The notes: generated by a model not told the origin, from the letters alone. DNA of 55,731 nt from Pseudomonas sp. ZH-FAD (GCF_002803095.1 NZ_PGLR01000038.1:1-55731); one strand, 5' to 3'; positions 1-8,100 are shown, numbered from the stretch's first letter. Translations and numbers: made by a program.

Positions 1-64
1 AGCCTTGGGCATAGCCGATTTGGATGGTGGCGCGTTCTTCAACGCTGAGTTCGACATAAGACAT
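1..64 (-). pseudogene. IS30-family transposase, N-terminal fragment at window edge
   Basis: Reading leftward from an ATG at 62-64, the first 21 codons give MSYVELSVEERATIQIGYAQ followed by G. This is the typical opening of IS30-family transposases, which start MSYxELSxEERxxI before their helix-turn-helix. The gene runs off the left edge, so it cannot be said whether it is intact. The match rests on recalled family sequence, not a search. Confidence 0.7.
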
Positions 65-115
65 AGGGGCAACACCGTACCGGATTGGTCAGGTGTTGCA
101 CTCAGTTTTTGCAGC
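1..115. mobile_element. End of an IS30-family insertion sequence (outer boundary approximate)
   Basis: The transposase start at 64 is preceded, on its own strand, by a leader with an inverted repeat (GCAACACC at 68-75, GGTGTTGC at 91-98) and then CACTCAGTTTTTGCAGCC-type sequence expected near an IS terminus. The exact terminal repeat and any target duplication cannot be fixed because the other end lies outside the window. The 115 boundary is an estimate. Confidence 0.5.
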
Positions 116-124
116 CGCCCAGCT

Positions 125-547
125 ATGAGCCTGGTCAAGGGTGCCTACGATGCCAACAAGATCACTTATGGTGACGTTGAGCTCTATAAACCTCAAATCG
201 AGGCTATCAATCAACGAGGGCGTGAAGCTACTGCTGTTAGCCGCATTGATGGGCTCTACGAAGTCGTTCAGCTCAAGAGATTCGAAGATAAATGGCGGGT
301 GGTCTTATTTAGTGAGCGGACCGGGCAGATTCAGACAGACCTCTTCCGAGGGCAGAACGCTGCAAAATGCATCGAAGAAATATCGCTGGCCTTCGCGAAG
401 CATCAGCCAGTCGATCTGCTGGTACTTGGCCGCTATAAGTCTGGAACCATTCAATCAGCCAACATTCTAGGTAGCACTCAAAGTGGCCTGCTTGAACCAG
501 AGGTAGCCCCTCCGGTTGACTCCGATGATGACGAATCTCTGGACTGA
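125..547 (+). CDS. Hypothetical protein, probably 5'-truncated by the IS30 element
   Basis: A 140-residue reading frame from the ATG at 125 to a stop at 545-547. The frame stays open upstream to base 5, but that part lies over the IS30 end, so the native N-terminus was probably replaced by the insertion. The protein is mixed alpha/beta in character (segments such as GLYEVVQLKRF and WRVVLFSERTG) and ends in an acidic tail (DSDDDESLD). There is no signal peptide, membrane segment or recognisable domain. No clear ribosome-binding site precedes the ATG at 125, which fits a truncated or decayed gene. I do not recognise the family. Confidence 0.45.
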   Translation: MSLVKGAYDANKITYGDVELYKPQIEAINQRGREATAVSRIDGLYEVVQLKRFEDKWRVVLFSERTGQIQTDLFRGQNAAKCIEEISLAFAKHQPVDLLVLGRYKSGTIQSANILGSTQSGLLEPEVAPPVDSDDDESLD

Positions 548-640
548 TTTTGTAGGCGCCTTCGCTGTTAGCGGGCTTTGGTTCTAGGTACTCGAGCATC
601 AACTCCTAGAATAGCTCTTGCCCCGATGACATAGCCTAAC

Positions 641-895
641 TGCGACACCCTAAGCGTGTCGCAAGATCGCGCTGCGATACGAATCTTGTGTCGCATGCGC
701 TAGCAGCGATACCCCCGCATGTCGCAGACTCGGTTTGCGACACTCTGGGAGTGTCGCCGGGCACCGGTGCGACACACCTAGTCTGTCGCCAACACGCGCT
801 GCGATACGCTGACCATGTCGCATGCAGCTAGCTGCGATACACCCCGCATGTCGCAGCTGCGGTTTGCGACACACTTACTGTGCCGCATGCGACAT
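641..895. repeat. Array of eight 23-nt dyad elements, period about 32 bp
   Basis: Eight elements fit TGCGAYAC-N7-RTGTCGCA, each 23 nt with a 7-nt centre, starting at 641, 673, 704 (weaker first base), 736, 768, 800, 833 and 865. A ninth left half (TGCGACAT) starts at 888. Start-to-start distances are 32, 31, 32, 32, 32, 33 and 32, leaving 8-10 nt between units. Units 5-8 resemble units 1-4 in order, including the linkers, with an offset of about 127-129 bp, so the array seems to have grown by duplicating a four-unit block. There is no coding signal. The spacing is about three helical turns, so repeated protein binding on one DNA face is plausible. Confidence 0.85.
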
Positions 896-900
896 TAGCA

Positions 901-916
901 GTGCCTGATCAGGCAC
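901..916. repeat. 16-bp perfect palindrome after the dyad array
   Basis: GTGCCTGATCAGGCAC is self-complementary over all 16 bases. It is followed by a second hairpin with 11-nt arms (CCGGAAGTGGC and GCCACCTCCGG, one mismatch), ending near 957. Together with the array they make 641-957 almost continuous secondary-structure potential. Bases 985-1045 that follow are AT-rich and hold no gene. Confidence 0.6.
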
Positions 917-1166
917 CGAAAGCAGCCGGAAGTGGCACAATCACCGCCACCTCCGGCGCAAAGAGTGCTCAAACTGGCACTGCTTTTGTTGGTTATATTT
1001 CGATATCAAAACCATATAAATCAAATAGTTATATTAAAAATATCTACCCGACACCCAGGCCAATGGCAAGCATTTTTGAAGCATCGAATTTTCATGCATC
1101 TCCGCTAGCGGGCTTCGTGCTGCCGAGCTCGCCCCTTCAGCGCCACAGGCGCTGGCTGCGTTTTGA

Positions 1167-1394
1167 TTTTGATGACAAACCGCTTGCGCGCGCTTTTGCT
1201 CACAGCGCACCCTGAATGTAGATGAAGCGTGTCGCGTGAGTGAGAGCGCGCACCTCTTACTCGCGGCGCGAGTAAGAGGGCGTTGTGGCAGTTTGGACGG
1301 AACGAGAAAAAACGAAGCGAAGGCGTAGTGCATTTCAGTGTAGGCCGAACTGACACAACGCCATTCGCGAAGCGGCTTAGCTTTGTCATCAAAA
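1167..1394. repeat. Nested inverted repeats upstream of the recombinase gene
   Basis: Four inverted repeats nest here: TTTTGATGACAAA (1167-1179) with TTTGTCATCAAAA (1382-1394); CCGCTTGCGCG (from 1180) with CGCGAAGCGG (1367-1376); a 17-nt arm at 1280-1296 with its near-complement at 1345-1361 (two mismatches); and a perfect 12-nt stem (1253-1264 with 1268-1279, 3-nt loop). The outer arm ends 15 bp before the recombinase start codon, which suggests a recombination or regulatory site. Confidence 0.7.
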
Positions 1395-1408
1395 CAACAA
1401 GAAGAGAG

Positions 1409-2365
1409 ATGACAGTGATGCAACCAACAACCTTGAAGCGATATCAGACCAGAGCACAAAATTTCTATCGGACTCGCTGCGGCGAGGACGATCCATCTTC
1501 GGCGCAAATCTGCGCGGCTTTGCTTGCCTGTGCGCCGGACTATCGACCCAATGCTTTCAGCACCCTCAAGAACGCCCTGATGAACGACCAGCTTGCCCGG
1601 GGAGGCATCGAAGCAGCAAAAGCCCTCAGAGCTCTGGCCAACCCTGTCACGGCTCCAGACAGCCAGATAGCTAAAAAAACTAAGCTGGGGCAGATTCGAA
1701 AAGTCCCCTTCGAAGACTTTAAATTGCTGATCAAACACCTGCGCGCAGGCGGCAATCTCGACGAGGCTGCATCACTAGTGCTTGCTTATTGCCTGGGTGT
1801 GCGTCCATGCGAGATGCGTACAATTACCGTCACCGGCAACCTCGTGCACATTATTGGAGGCAAGAAATCTGCCGAGCTACACCGTGGCGCTGACCGCACC
1901 TTGGTGATCGACAAGCCAAAAACGCTGAAGCTGGTGCAATGGGCCACCCAGTGGATGTCTGAGTGTCCACGCACTAACACAGCGATCAGAGACTGCCTGC
2001 GTAAAGAATGCCGAAGCCTGTGGCCCAGGCGCAAAAAACACCCAACCCTAAAGAGCTTCCGACACCAGGTAGGTTCAATTCTGAAGGCGTCCGGGGAAAG
2101 TCCCGAAAGTATGGCTTACATCATGGGGCACCAATCCACCTCGTCGATCAGCGTGTACGGCGATGGCCGGCTGGGTGCAGGCATGAAATCCCATGTCCGC
2201 TCCGCAGAGGGTGCCGATTTGCCGAGCATTCGCCAGCCACAGAAGCCCCCAAGATACGGACAAGGACGCAGCTTAGGGGTAATCGAGTTCCCTGCCGCAA
2301 CCAGAGGGCATTGGTATACCGAGATGAAAAGTCGACGTGACGAAAAGACCCAACGTACGCCGTAA
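1409..2365 (+). CDS. Tyrosine recombinase/integrase-like protein
   Basis: This 318-residue protein belongs to the tyrosine recombinase superfamily, which cut and rejoin DNA at specific sites. The start chosen is the ATG at 1409, directly after a GAAGAGAG ribosome-binding site; the frame stays open upstream but would run through the inverted repeats. The C-terminal half has the catalytic pattern: box I Arg in GVRPCEMRTI, a Lys in GGKKSAELHRG, box II in LKSFRHQVGSIL, and the GH..S...Y segment MGHQSTSSISVYG with the likely nucleophile Tyr. Box II is unusual because Lys occupies the usual first His position (H-x-L-R). The N-terminal third resembles a SAM-like core-binding domain. It is a solitary gene beside repeats, consistent with a mobile or integron-like unit. 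Its target is unknown. Confidence 0.8.
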   Translation: MTVMQPTTLKRYQTRAQNFYRTRCGEDDPSSAQICAALLACAPDYRPNAFSTLKNALMNDQLARGGIEAAKALRALANPVTAPDSQIAKKTKLGQIRKVPFEDFKLLIKHLRAGGNLDEAASLVLAYCLGVRPCEMRTITVTGNLVHIIGGKKSAELHRGADRTLVIDKPKTLKLVQWATQWMSECPRTNTAIRDCLRKECRSLWPRRKKHPTLKSFRHQVGSILKASGESPESMAYIMGHQSTSSISVYGDGRLGAGMKSHVRSAEGADLPSIRQPQKPPRYGQGRSLGVIEFPAATRGHWYTEMKSRRDEKTQRTP

Positions 2366-2541
2366 CGTCATCGTGGTAATAGGTTCATTGGCGAAGGATG
2401 AGCCTCCGTCTGCTATCGGCTATGGATTCATCCGGTGCAACTCAGCGGGTACCGTACTGAGTCACCAATCATCGATCAGATTCTGGTTTATCTTGAACAG
2501 ACGCTTCTTAGTCCGTTTTCAGCTGATTCCCCCAACAACAT
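2366..2541. other. Intergenic, recombinase to pcaC
   Basis: I see no gene, strong hairpin or obvious terminator in these 176 bp between the rightward recombinase and the leftward pcaC. It may mark the junction between accessory DNA and the pca cluster. Confidence 0.4.
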
Positions 2542-2934
2542 TTAGAGAAGCGACTCCACGCCCATCTCGTCCCACACTTCCTCGGCTAGGTGAAAGGTCG
2601 CATTGGCCGCCGGAATACCGCAATAGATGGCGCTCTGCATCAGCACCTCCTTGATCTCGTCGCGGGTCACGCCGTTGTTCTTCGCGGCTTTGAGGTGCAG
2701 GCGCAGTTCGCCTTCGCGGTTCATCCCGATCAGCATGGCGATGGTGATCAGGCTGCGGGTGTGGCGCGGCAGACCAGGCCGGGTCCAGATATCGCCCCAG
2801 GCATGCCGGGTGATCATTTCCTGGAACTCTTCATTGAATGGCGTCAGGTGCTGCAGGCTGCGGTCGACATGAGCGTCGCCGAGCACCGCACGGCGCACCT
2901 GCATGCCGGCTTCGTAGCGTTGTTTCTCGTCCAT
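2542..2934 (-). CDS. pcaC: 4-carboxymuconolactone decarboxylase
   Basis: Decarboxylates gamma-carboxymuconolactone to 3-oxoadipate enol-lactone in the protocatechuate branch of the beta-ketoadipate pathway; cytoplasmic. The 130-residue product matches the usual PcaC length and has the carboxymuconolactone decarboxylase/AhpD-like core (TRPGLPRHTRSLITIAML, LHLKAAKNNGVTRDEIKE, YCGIPAANATFHLAEEV). The start is MDEKQRYEAG at 2934, preceded by GGAG; an ATG 24 nt upstream lacks a site. It is the last gene of pcaIJFBDC, 30 bp after pcaD. Confidence 0.93.
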   Translation of the reverse strand: MDEKQRYEAGMQVRRAVLGDAHVDRSLQHLTPFNEEFQEMITRHAWGDIWTRPGLPRHTRSLITIAMLIGMNREGELRLHLKAAKNNGVTRDEIKEVLMQSAIYCGIPAANATFHLAEEVWDEMGVESLL

Positions 2935-2964
2935 CTTTGGCTCCGTGAATAAGTACAAGGCCGA

Positions 2965-3753
2965 TCAGGCGCAGAGGAAGTCCAGCACACGGCGGGTAAA
3001 CAGCTCGCCGGCCTCGACGCTGGACAGGTGCGCGGCGTGGAACTCGACCAGCTCGGCACCGCGGATGCGCTCCTGGATAAAACGGCCATGTTCCGGGGTG
3101 GTCACCGCATCGGCCGTGCCGCAGACGATCAGGGTCGGCGCGATAATGCTGGCGACCTGTTCGCGGAAGTCGGCATCGCGCACCGCCGCGCAGTTGGCGG
3201 CATAGCCCTGCGGCGAAGTGGCGGCCAGCATGCCGACCACCGGCTCGACCAGCGCAGGCTGAGCTTGGGCGAACTCCGGGGTGAACCAGCGGTCAATCGA
3301 GGCATCACGCAGCGCCAGCATGGCGGCTTGGCCGTCACGCAGCACAGTGTCGATGCGCGGGGTCCACACTTCCGGGCTGCCGATCTTTGCCGCCGTGTTG
3401 CACAGCACCAGACGCTGGATGCGCTGCGGCGCGTTGATCGCCAGCCACTGGCCGATCAGGCCGCCCATAGACAGCCCGCAGAAATGCGCCTTGGCAATGT
3501 CCAGCGCATCCAGCAGAGCCAGCACGTCACGGCCGTTTTGCTCGATGCTGTAGAGGCCGTCGGTGACCAACGACTGGCCATGGCCACGGGTGTCGTAACG
3601 CAGCACGCGAAAGCGCTCGGCGAAGGCCGCCACTTGTGCATCCCACATATGCAGATCGGTGCCCAGCGAGTTGGACAGCACCAGCACCGGCGCATCAACG
3701 GGGCCATCAAGGCGGTAAAAGAGTTCGCCATCGGCGAGCTGTACGACAGGCAT
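2965..3753 (-). CDS. pcaD: 3-oxoadipate enol-lactonase
   Basis: Hydrolyses 3-oxoadipate enol-lactone to 3-oxoadipate. The 262-residue protein is an alpha/beta hydrolase. The N-terminus (VQLADGELFYRLDG) leads into the oxyanion-hole region (VLSNSLGTDLHMW). The nucleophile elbow is CGLSMGGLIGQ (Ser near residue 95), followed by a late Asp region (IVCGTADAVTTPEHG) and a C-terminal His in AAHLSSVEAGELF. The start at 3753 has AGGAG upstream (TTAGGAG). It lies 9 bp after the pcaB stop and is co-transcribed with pcaB and pcaC. Confidence 0.95.
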   Translation of the reverse strand: MPVVQLADGELFYRLDGPVDAPVLVLSNSLGTDLHMWDAQVAAFAERFRVLRYDTRGHGQSLVTDGLYSIEQNGRDVLALLDALDIAKAHFCGLSMGGLIGQWLAINAPQRIQRLVLCNTAAKIGSPEVWTPRIDTVLRDGQAAMLALRDASIDRWFTPEFAQAQPALVEPVVGMLAATSPQGYAANCAAVRDADFREQVASIIAPTLIVCGTADAVTTPEHGRFIQERIRGAELVEFHAAHLSSVEAGELFTRRVLDFLCA

Positions 3754-3762
3754 AAAAAACTC

Positions 3763-5124
3763 CTAATTCGAAAAATTCTGGTGTTCGGCCACGGCGCGCT
3801 CAACCCAGCGGCGGGCCTGACCGAGGTACAGGGCCGGATCGAGCAGCCGATCCAGCTCGGCGGCGGACAGCTGCGCGCTGACCTCGGCATTCGCGCCGAG
3901 CACCCGGCGCAGGTGCACGCCTTCGCGCACGGCCTGCTGGCAGCACTGTTCGAGCAGATGGTGGGCGGCGTCGCGGCCGATGCGCTGAGCCAGGGCGATG
4001 CTTACCGCCTCGGCCAGCACCAGGCCCTGAGTCAGGTCGAGGTTGCTACGCATGCGCGCAGCATCCACTTCCAGGCCAGGCACCAGCAGCAGCGCCTGCT
4101 GTAGCGCGCCGGAGACCAGGCAGCACAGCTCCGGCAAGGTGTCCCATTCGGCGTGCCATAGACCCAGGCTGCGCTCATGCTCCTGCGGCATGGCGCTGAA
4201 CATGGTGGCGACCAAGCCAGGTGCACGGGTAGCGGCGCCAATCAGCACGGCGGCGCCGACCGGGTTGCGCTTGTGCGGCATGGTCGAGGAACCGCCCTTG
4301 CCCGGCGCGGCCGGCTCAAAAACTTCAGCGGCCTCGGTCTGCATCAGCAGGCTAAGGTCTCGGCCAAACTTGCCCAAGCTACCGGCGATCAGACCAAGCA
4401 GGCTGGCGAATTCAACTAAACGGTCGCGCTGGGTATGCCAGGGTTGCTCGGGTAGTTGCAGACCGAGCTCAATGGCCAGGGCCTCGCTCACCGGCCAGGC
4501 CTGCTCGCCCAGCGCAGCCAGGCTGCCGGAGGCACCACCGAACTGCAGTACCAACAGGCGCGGTTTGAGTTCCGCTAAACGCTGGCGATGACGGGTAATC
4601 GCGCCAAGCACGCCGGCCAGCTTCATGCCCAGGGTCACCGGGGTGGCGTGTTGCAGCCAGGTGCGCCCCGCCAGCGGCGTATCGGCATGACGCTCGGCCT
4701 GCACGGCCAGGGCAGCCGCCAATTGCGCCAGATCCTGTTCGAGCAGGCCGATGGCGGCGCGCAGTTGCAGGATCAAACCGCTGTCCATGGCGTCCTGGCT
4801 GGTGGCGCCGAGGTGCACGTAGCGCTCGGCCTCGGCGCTGTGCGCCGCAACCTGCTTACCCAACGCTTTGACCAACGGGATGGCCGGGTTGCCGGCGGTG
4901 ACGATAGCCTGAGCCAGCGCAGCAAAATCGTAGCGTTCAGCCTTACAGGCATCGGCAATAGGCTGCACGGCCGTTTGCGGAATCAGCCCGCTACTGGCCT
5001 CGGCGCGCGCCAGGGCAGCCTCAAAATCCAGCATGCCTTGCACCCGGCCATGATCGGAAAAAATCGCGCGCATAGCAGGCTGGGTGAAATAGGCGTCGAA
5101 GAGTTGGTTGCTCGGGCTGTTCAA
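3763..5124 (-). CDS. pcaB: 3-carboxy-cis,cis-muconate cycloisomerase
   Basis: Cyclises 3-carboxy-cis,cis-muconate to 4-carboxymuconolactone. The 453-residue protein belongs to the fumarase/aspartase superfamily. The signature loop GGSSTMPHKRNPVGAA lies near residue 280 and there is a HLGATSQDAMDSG motif near residue 105. The only usable start is TTG at 5124 (GCGGAGC upstream); an in-frame stop lies shortly before, and the N-terminus then matches family members (NSPSNQLFDAYF). A 72-bp gap separates it from pcaF. Most of that gap is a small hairpin, and the pcaT seen here in some pseudomonads is absent. Confidence 0.94.
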   Translation of the reverse strand: MNSPSNQLFDAYFTQPAMRAIFSDHGRVQGMLDFEAALARAEASSGLIPQTAVQPIADACKAERYDFAALAQAIVTAGNPAIPLVKALGKQVAAHSAEAERYVHLGATSQDAMDSGLILQLRAAIGLLEQDLAQLAAALAVQAERHADTPLAGRTWLQHATPVTLGMKLAGVLGAITRHRQRLAELKPRLLVLQFGGASGSLAALGEQAWPVSEALAIELGLQLPEQPWHTQRDRLVEFASLLGLIAGSLGKFGRDLSLLMQTEAAEVFEPAAPGKGGSSTMPHKRNPVGAAVLIGAATRAPGLVATMFSAMPQEHERSLGLWHAEWDTLPELCCLVSGALQQALLLVPGLEVDAARMRSNLDLTQGLVLAEAVSIALAQRIGRDAAHHLLEQCCQQAVREGVHLRRVLGANAEVSAQLSAAELDRLLDPALYLGQARRWVERAVAEHQNFSN

Positions 5125-5169
5125 GCCGATGCTCCGCAGATCAAAGGAATATTCGTTTTATAGCAGTTT

Positions 5170-5188
5170 GCGTCCCTGCCTGGGACGC
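5170..5188 (-). terminator. Hairpin between pcaF and pcaB
   Basis: GCGTCCC (5170-5176) and GGGACGC (5182-5188) form a perfect 7-bp stem with a 5-nt loop just after the pcaF stop. No T tract follows on the minus strand, so it is more likely a partial terminator or RNA-processing stem inside the operon than a full stop. Confidence 0.4.
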
Positions 5189-5196
5189 AGCACCCG

Positions 5197-6402
5197 CTAG
5201 ACGCGCTCGATGGCCAGGGCCAAACCTTGGCCAACACCAACACACATGGTCGCCAAGCCGAGTCGCCCAGAGGATTTCTCCAGCTGATGCAGTGCAGTCT
5301 GCACCAGGCGCGCGCCGCTAGCACCCAGCGGGTGGCCGAGGGCAATGGCGCCGCCATTTGGATTGACCTTGCTGCTGTCGTCGGCCAGGCCCAGTTCGCG
5401 GGTCACGGCCAGGCCCTGGGCGGCGAAGGCTTCGTTGAGTTCGATTACGTCGAAGTCATGGATGCTCATTTTCAGTCGGTCGAGCAGCTTGCGCACCGCC
5501 GGCACCGGGCCGATGCCCATCACCCGTGGCGCCACACCGGCGCTGGCCATGCCCAGTACTTTGGCGCGCGCGGTCAGACCGTACTTTTGCACGGCATCAG
5601 CGGAAGCCAAAATCAGCGCCACAGCGCCATCGTTGACTCCCGAGGCATTGCCGGCGGTAACGGTCTTGCCCTCGCCATTGACCGGTTTGAGTTTGCTCAG
5701 TGTTTCCAGCGTGGTGTCAGGGCGCAGATGCTCGTCCGCCTCGATCACGCTGTCACCCTTCTTGCCCTTGATCACTACCGCAACGATTTCCTCGGCGAAG
5801 AAGCCTTCGGCCTGAGCACGCCCGGCGCGCTGCTGGCTGCGCAGGGCGAAGGCGTCCTGATCAGCGCGGCTGATCTGGTAATCGTCGGCCACGTTGTCGG
5901 CGGTTTGCGGCATGGCATCCACGCCGTACTGCGCTTTCATCAGCGGGTTGATAAAACGCCAGCCGATGGTGGTGTCTTCGATCTTCTGGCTGCGGCTCCA
6001 GGCGCTGTCAGCCTTGCCCATCACATAGGGCGCACGCGACATCGACTCGACGCCACCGGCTAACGCCAGCTCCATCTCGCCACTGGCGATAGCGCGAAAG
6101 GCCGTGCCCACTGCATCCATGCCCGAGGCACAGAGGCGGTTGAGGGTCACCCCAGGAATGCTCTCCGGTAGACCCGCCAGCAGCAAAGCCATGCGCGCAA
6201 CGTTTCGGTTGTCCTCGCCGGCCTGGTTGGCACAGCCCATAAAAACTTCGTCGATAGCCGCCGGATCCAGGCCAGGATTGCGCTCGATAAGAGCCTTGAG
6301 CGGAATAGCTGCCAGGTCATCGGCACGCACCACTGCCAGACCGCCGCCGAAGCGGCCAATGGGTGTGCGGATGGCATCGCAGATAAAGACTTCGCGACTC
6401 AT
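5197..6402 (-). CDS. pcaF: 3-oxoadipyl-CoA thiolase
   Basis: Cleaves 3-oxoadipyl-CoA with CoA to succinyl-CoA and acetyl-CoA, the last step of the pathway. The 401-residue protein has the thiolase features: nucleophilic Cys in LNRLCASGMDAV (about residue 90), the C-terminal NEAFAAQ and GGAIALGHPLGASGAR motifs (His), and the second Cys in ATMCVGVGQG. The start ATG overlaps the pcaJ stop as ATGA, indicating translational coupling. The arrangement pcaI-pcaJ-pcaF is typical of Pseudomonas. Confidence 0.96.
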   Translation of the reverse strand: MSREVFICDAIRTPIGRFGGGLAVVRADDLAAIPLKALIERNPGLDPAAIDEVFMGCANQAGEDNRNVARMALLLAGLPESIPGVTLNRLCASGMDAVGTAFRAIASGEMELALAGGVESMSRAPYVMGKADSAWSRSQKIEDTTIGWRFINPLMKAQYGVDAMPQTADNVADDYQISRADQDAFALRSQQRAGRAQAEGFFAEEIVAVVIKGKKGDSVIEADEHLRPDTTLETLSKLKPVNGEGKTVTAGNASGVNDGAVALILASADAVQKYGLTARAKVLGMASAGVAPRVMGIGPVPAVRKLLDRLKMSIHDFDVIELNEAFAAQGLAVTRELGLADDSSKVNPNGGAIALGHPLGASGARLVQTALHQLEKSSGRLGLATMCVGVGQGLALAIERV

Positions 6403-7181
6403 TCCTCACCTCCGGCCTGGCCGTGGGCCGCTGCGGTGCGTGCTTCCAAGGCGCGCAGGGCTTCCAACTCAAAAGCTTGCGGTACTTCTGTCTCGGCCAC
6501 CTGTTCAGCAAAGCGGATTGGCCAGCCGGTGGCGGCAATGATCTGCTCACGGCTCACACCTGGATGAATTGAGGTGACCACAAATTCCTTACTGCCGGCT
6601 TCCGGCTCCATGATGCACAGGTCGGTGATGATCGCCACCGGACCGGCACCCGGCAGACCCAGTTGCTGGCGATGGTCGCCTCCTTCGCCATGGCCCACCG
6701 AGGTGATAAAGGCCAGCTTATCGACAAAGGTGCGGTGACCCTGCTTGAGGATGATAAACACCCTCTTCGCCGAGCCTGCGATCTCCGGCGCACCGCCGGC
6801 TCCCGGCAGACGCACTTTCGGGTTGTGGTAGTCGCCGATCACGGTGGTGTTGATATTGCCGTATTTGTCGACCTGGGCCGCACCGAGAAAGCCGACGTCG
6901 ATACGCCCGCCCTGCAGCCAGTAGCGGAAGATCTCGCCGGTGGGCACCACGGTGTCGGCGGTTTCGGCCAGTTCGCCGTCGCCGATGGACAGCGGCAGCA
7001 CGTTGGGCTTGGCACCAATCGGGCCGGATTCGTAGATCAGGGTCACGTCCGGGGCGTGGGTCAGGCGCGCCAGGTTGGCCGCCTTGGATGGCAGACCGAT
7101 GCCGACGAAGGTCACATCGCTGTTGCCGAGGCGGCGCGAGGCTGCCACGGTCATCATTTCATTGGTGCTGTAGGCGCTCAT
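6399..7181 (-). CDS. pcaJ: 3-oxoadipate:succinyl-CoA transferase, subunit B
   Basis: With PcaI, transfers CoA from succinyl-CoA to 3-oxoadipate. The 260-residue product is a family I CoA-transferase beta subunit of the longer type seen in P. aeruginosa and strain B13 CatJ. Visible motifs are the N-terminal VASSR-like segment (TVAASRRLGNSDVTFVGIG), the catalytic Glu region YESGPIGAKPNVLPLSIGD, and QVDKYGNINTTVIGD. Start and stop overlap the neighbours (TAATG with pcaI, ATGA with pcaF), so the three genes are translationally coupled. Confidence 0.93.
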   Translation of the reverse strand: MSAYSTNEMMTVAASRRLGNSDVTFVGIGLPSKAANLARLTHAPDVTLIYESGPIGAKPNVLPLSIGDGELAETADTVVPTGEIFRYWLQGGRIDVGFLGAAQVDKYGNINTTVIGDYHNPKVRLPGAGGAPEIAGSAKRVFIILKQGHRTFVDKLAFITSVGHGEGGDHRQQLGLPGAGPVAIITDLCIMEPEAGSKEFVVTSIHPGVSREQIIAATGWPIRFAEQVAETEVPQAFELEALRALEARTAAAHGQAGGEE

Positions 7182-8029
7182 TAGTTGGCCTCCTGAAGCT
7201 TGGCCTGATAGGCAGCGAAATCGGCGGTGCCGCGGATATAGGTGTCGATCCAGGCGCTGAAAGTTTCACGGTCGCGGGCGATCGGGTCCCAGGCCTGGTA
7301 GAAGCGGTTGTCACGCTCGGAGTAGCCGTGGGCGTAGGACGGATGCGCCCCGCCCGGCACCAGGCACACGGCGCTCAAAGCCCAGCCCGGCAGCACGCAG
7401 GCGTTCATCGGCGCCTGCAAGTCGTCGACGATTTCCTCGACCGTGACGATGCAGCGCTTGGCGGCCAGAGCGGCCTCCTTCTGCACGCCAAGGATGCCCT
7501 GGATCAGCACGTTGCCCTTGCGGTCGGCCTTCTGCGCGTGGATCACTGTAACGTCCGGGCGCACGCTGGGCACGGCAGCCAGTTGCTCGCCCGTAAAGGG
7601 GCACTGGATGAATTTGATGTCCGGATTGACCTTGAGCAGATCCGAACCCTGATAGCCGCGCAGCACCGCAAACGGCAGACCGGAGGCCCCAGCCACATAG
7701 GCGTTGGCCATGGCAGCGTGGCTATGCTCGCTGATCTGCAGTGGCTGCGGCCAGCCCTTCTCCACCGCGTCACGCAGGCGGTGCAGCGAACCCACGCCGG
7801 GGTTGCCGCCCCAGGAGAACACCAGCTTCCTGGCGCAACCGGCACCGATCAGCAGGTCATAGACCAGGTCCGGAGTCATGCGGATCAGGGTCAGGTTCTT
7901 GCGCCCCTGGCGGATGATTTCATGGGCCGCGGCGGTCGGGATCAGGTGGGTGAAGCCTTCGAGGGCGATGCTGTCGCCGTCTTGGACGAAGCGCTGGATG
8001 GCTTCGTGCAGGGAGAGGATTTCAGCCAT
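7181..8029 (-). CDS. pcaI: 3-oxoadipate:succinyl-CoA transferase, subunit A
   Basis: Alpha subunit of the CoA transferase that activates 3-oxoadipate. The 282-residue frame begins at MAEILSLHEAIQRFV (8029), the position matching homologues; the longer upstream frame would overlap the operator region and is rejected. The glycine-rich CoA-binding segment is DGDSIALEGFTHLIPTAA. First gene of pcaIJFBDC, with PcaR-type sites at 8101-8140 starting about 72 bp upstream of its start codon, so induction by the 3-oxoadipate-responsive PcaR is likely. Confidence 0.93.
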   Translation of the reverse strand: MAEILSLHEAIQRFVQDGDSIALEGFTHLIPTAAAHEIIRQGRKNLTLIRMTPDLVYDLLIGAGCARKLVFSWGGNPGVGSLHRLRDAVEKGWPQPLQISEHSHAAMANAYVAGASGLPFAVLRGYQGSDLLKVNPDIKFIQCPFTGEQLAAVPSVRPDVTVIHAQKADRKGNVLIQGILGVQKEAALAAKRCIVTVEEIVDDLQAPMNACVLPGWALSAVCLVPGGAHPSYAHGYSERDNRFYQAWDPIARDRETFSAWIDTYIRGTADFAAYQAKLQEAN

Positions 8030-8100
8030 GGGAGTTCTCGTGTGGTTTCCGTGGCGCACGGTAGTCGCCGGTGAACAGACGTTAGCGCCAGTCTTCCGGC

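Noticed and set aside
641..895. CRISPR-like repeat/spacer array
   Set aside because: Repeats are 23 nt and palindromic with only 8-10 nt between them, the linkers repeat at about 128 bp, and no cas genes exist.
901..1400. Integron attI/attC region with intI
   Set aside because: Hairpins are present, but no attC-type core sites or gene cassettes can be shown, and the recombinase does not show an obvious IntI-specific insertion. Kept only as a possibility.
1034..1738. 234-residue minus-strand ORF
   Set aside because: Lies across the inverted repeats and antisense to the recombinase gene; low-complexity translation without family signs.
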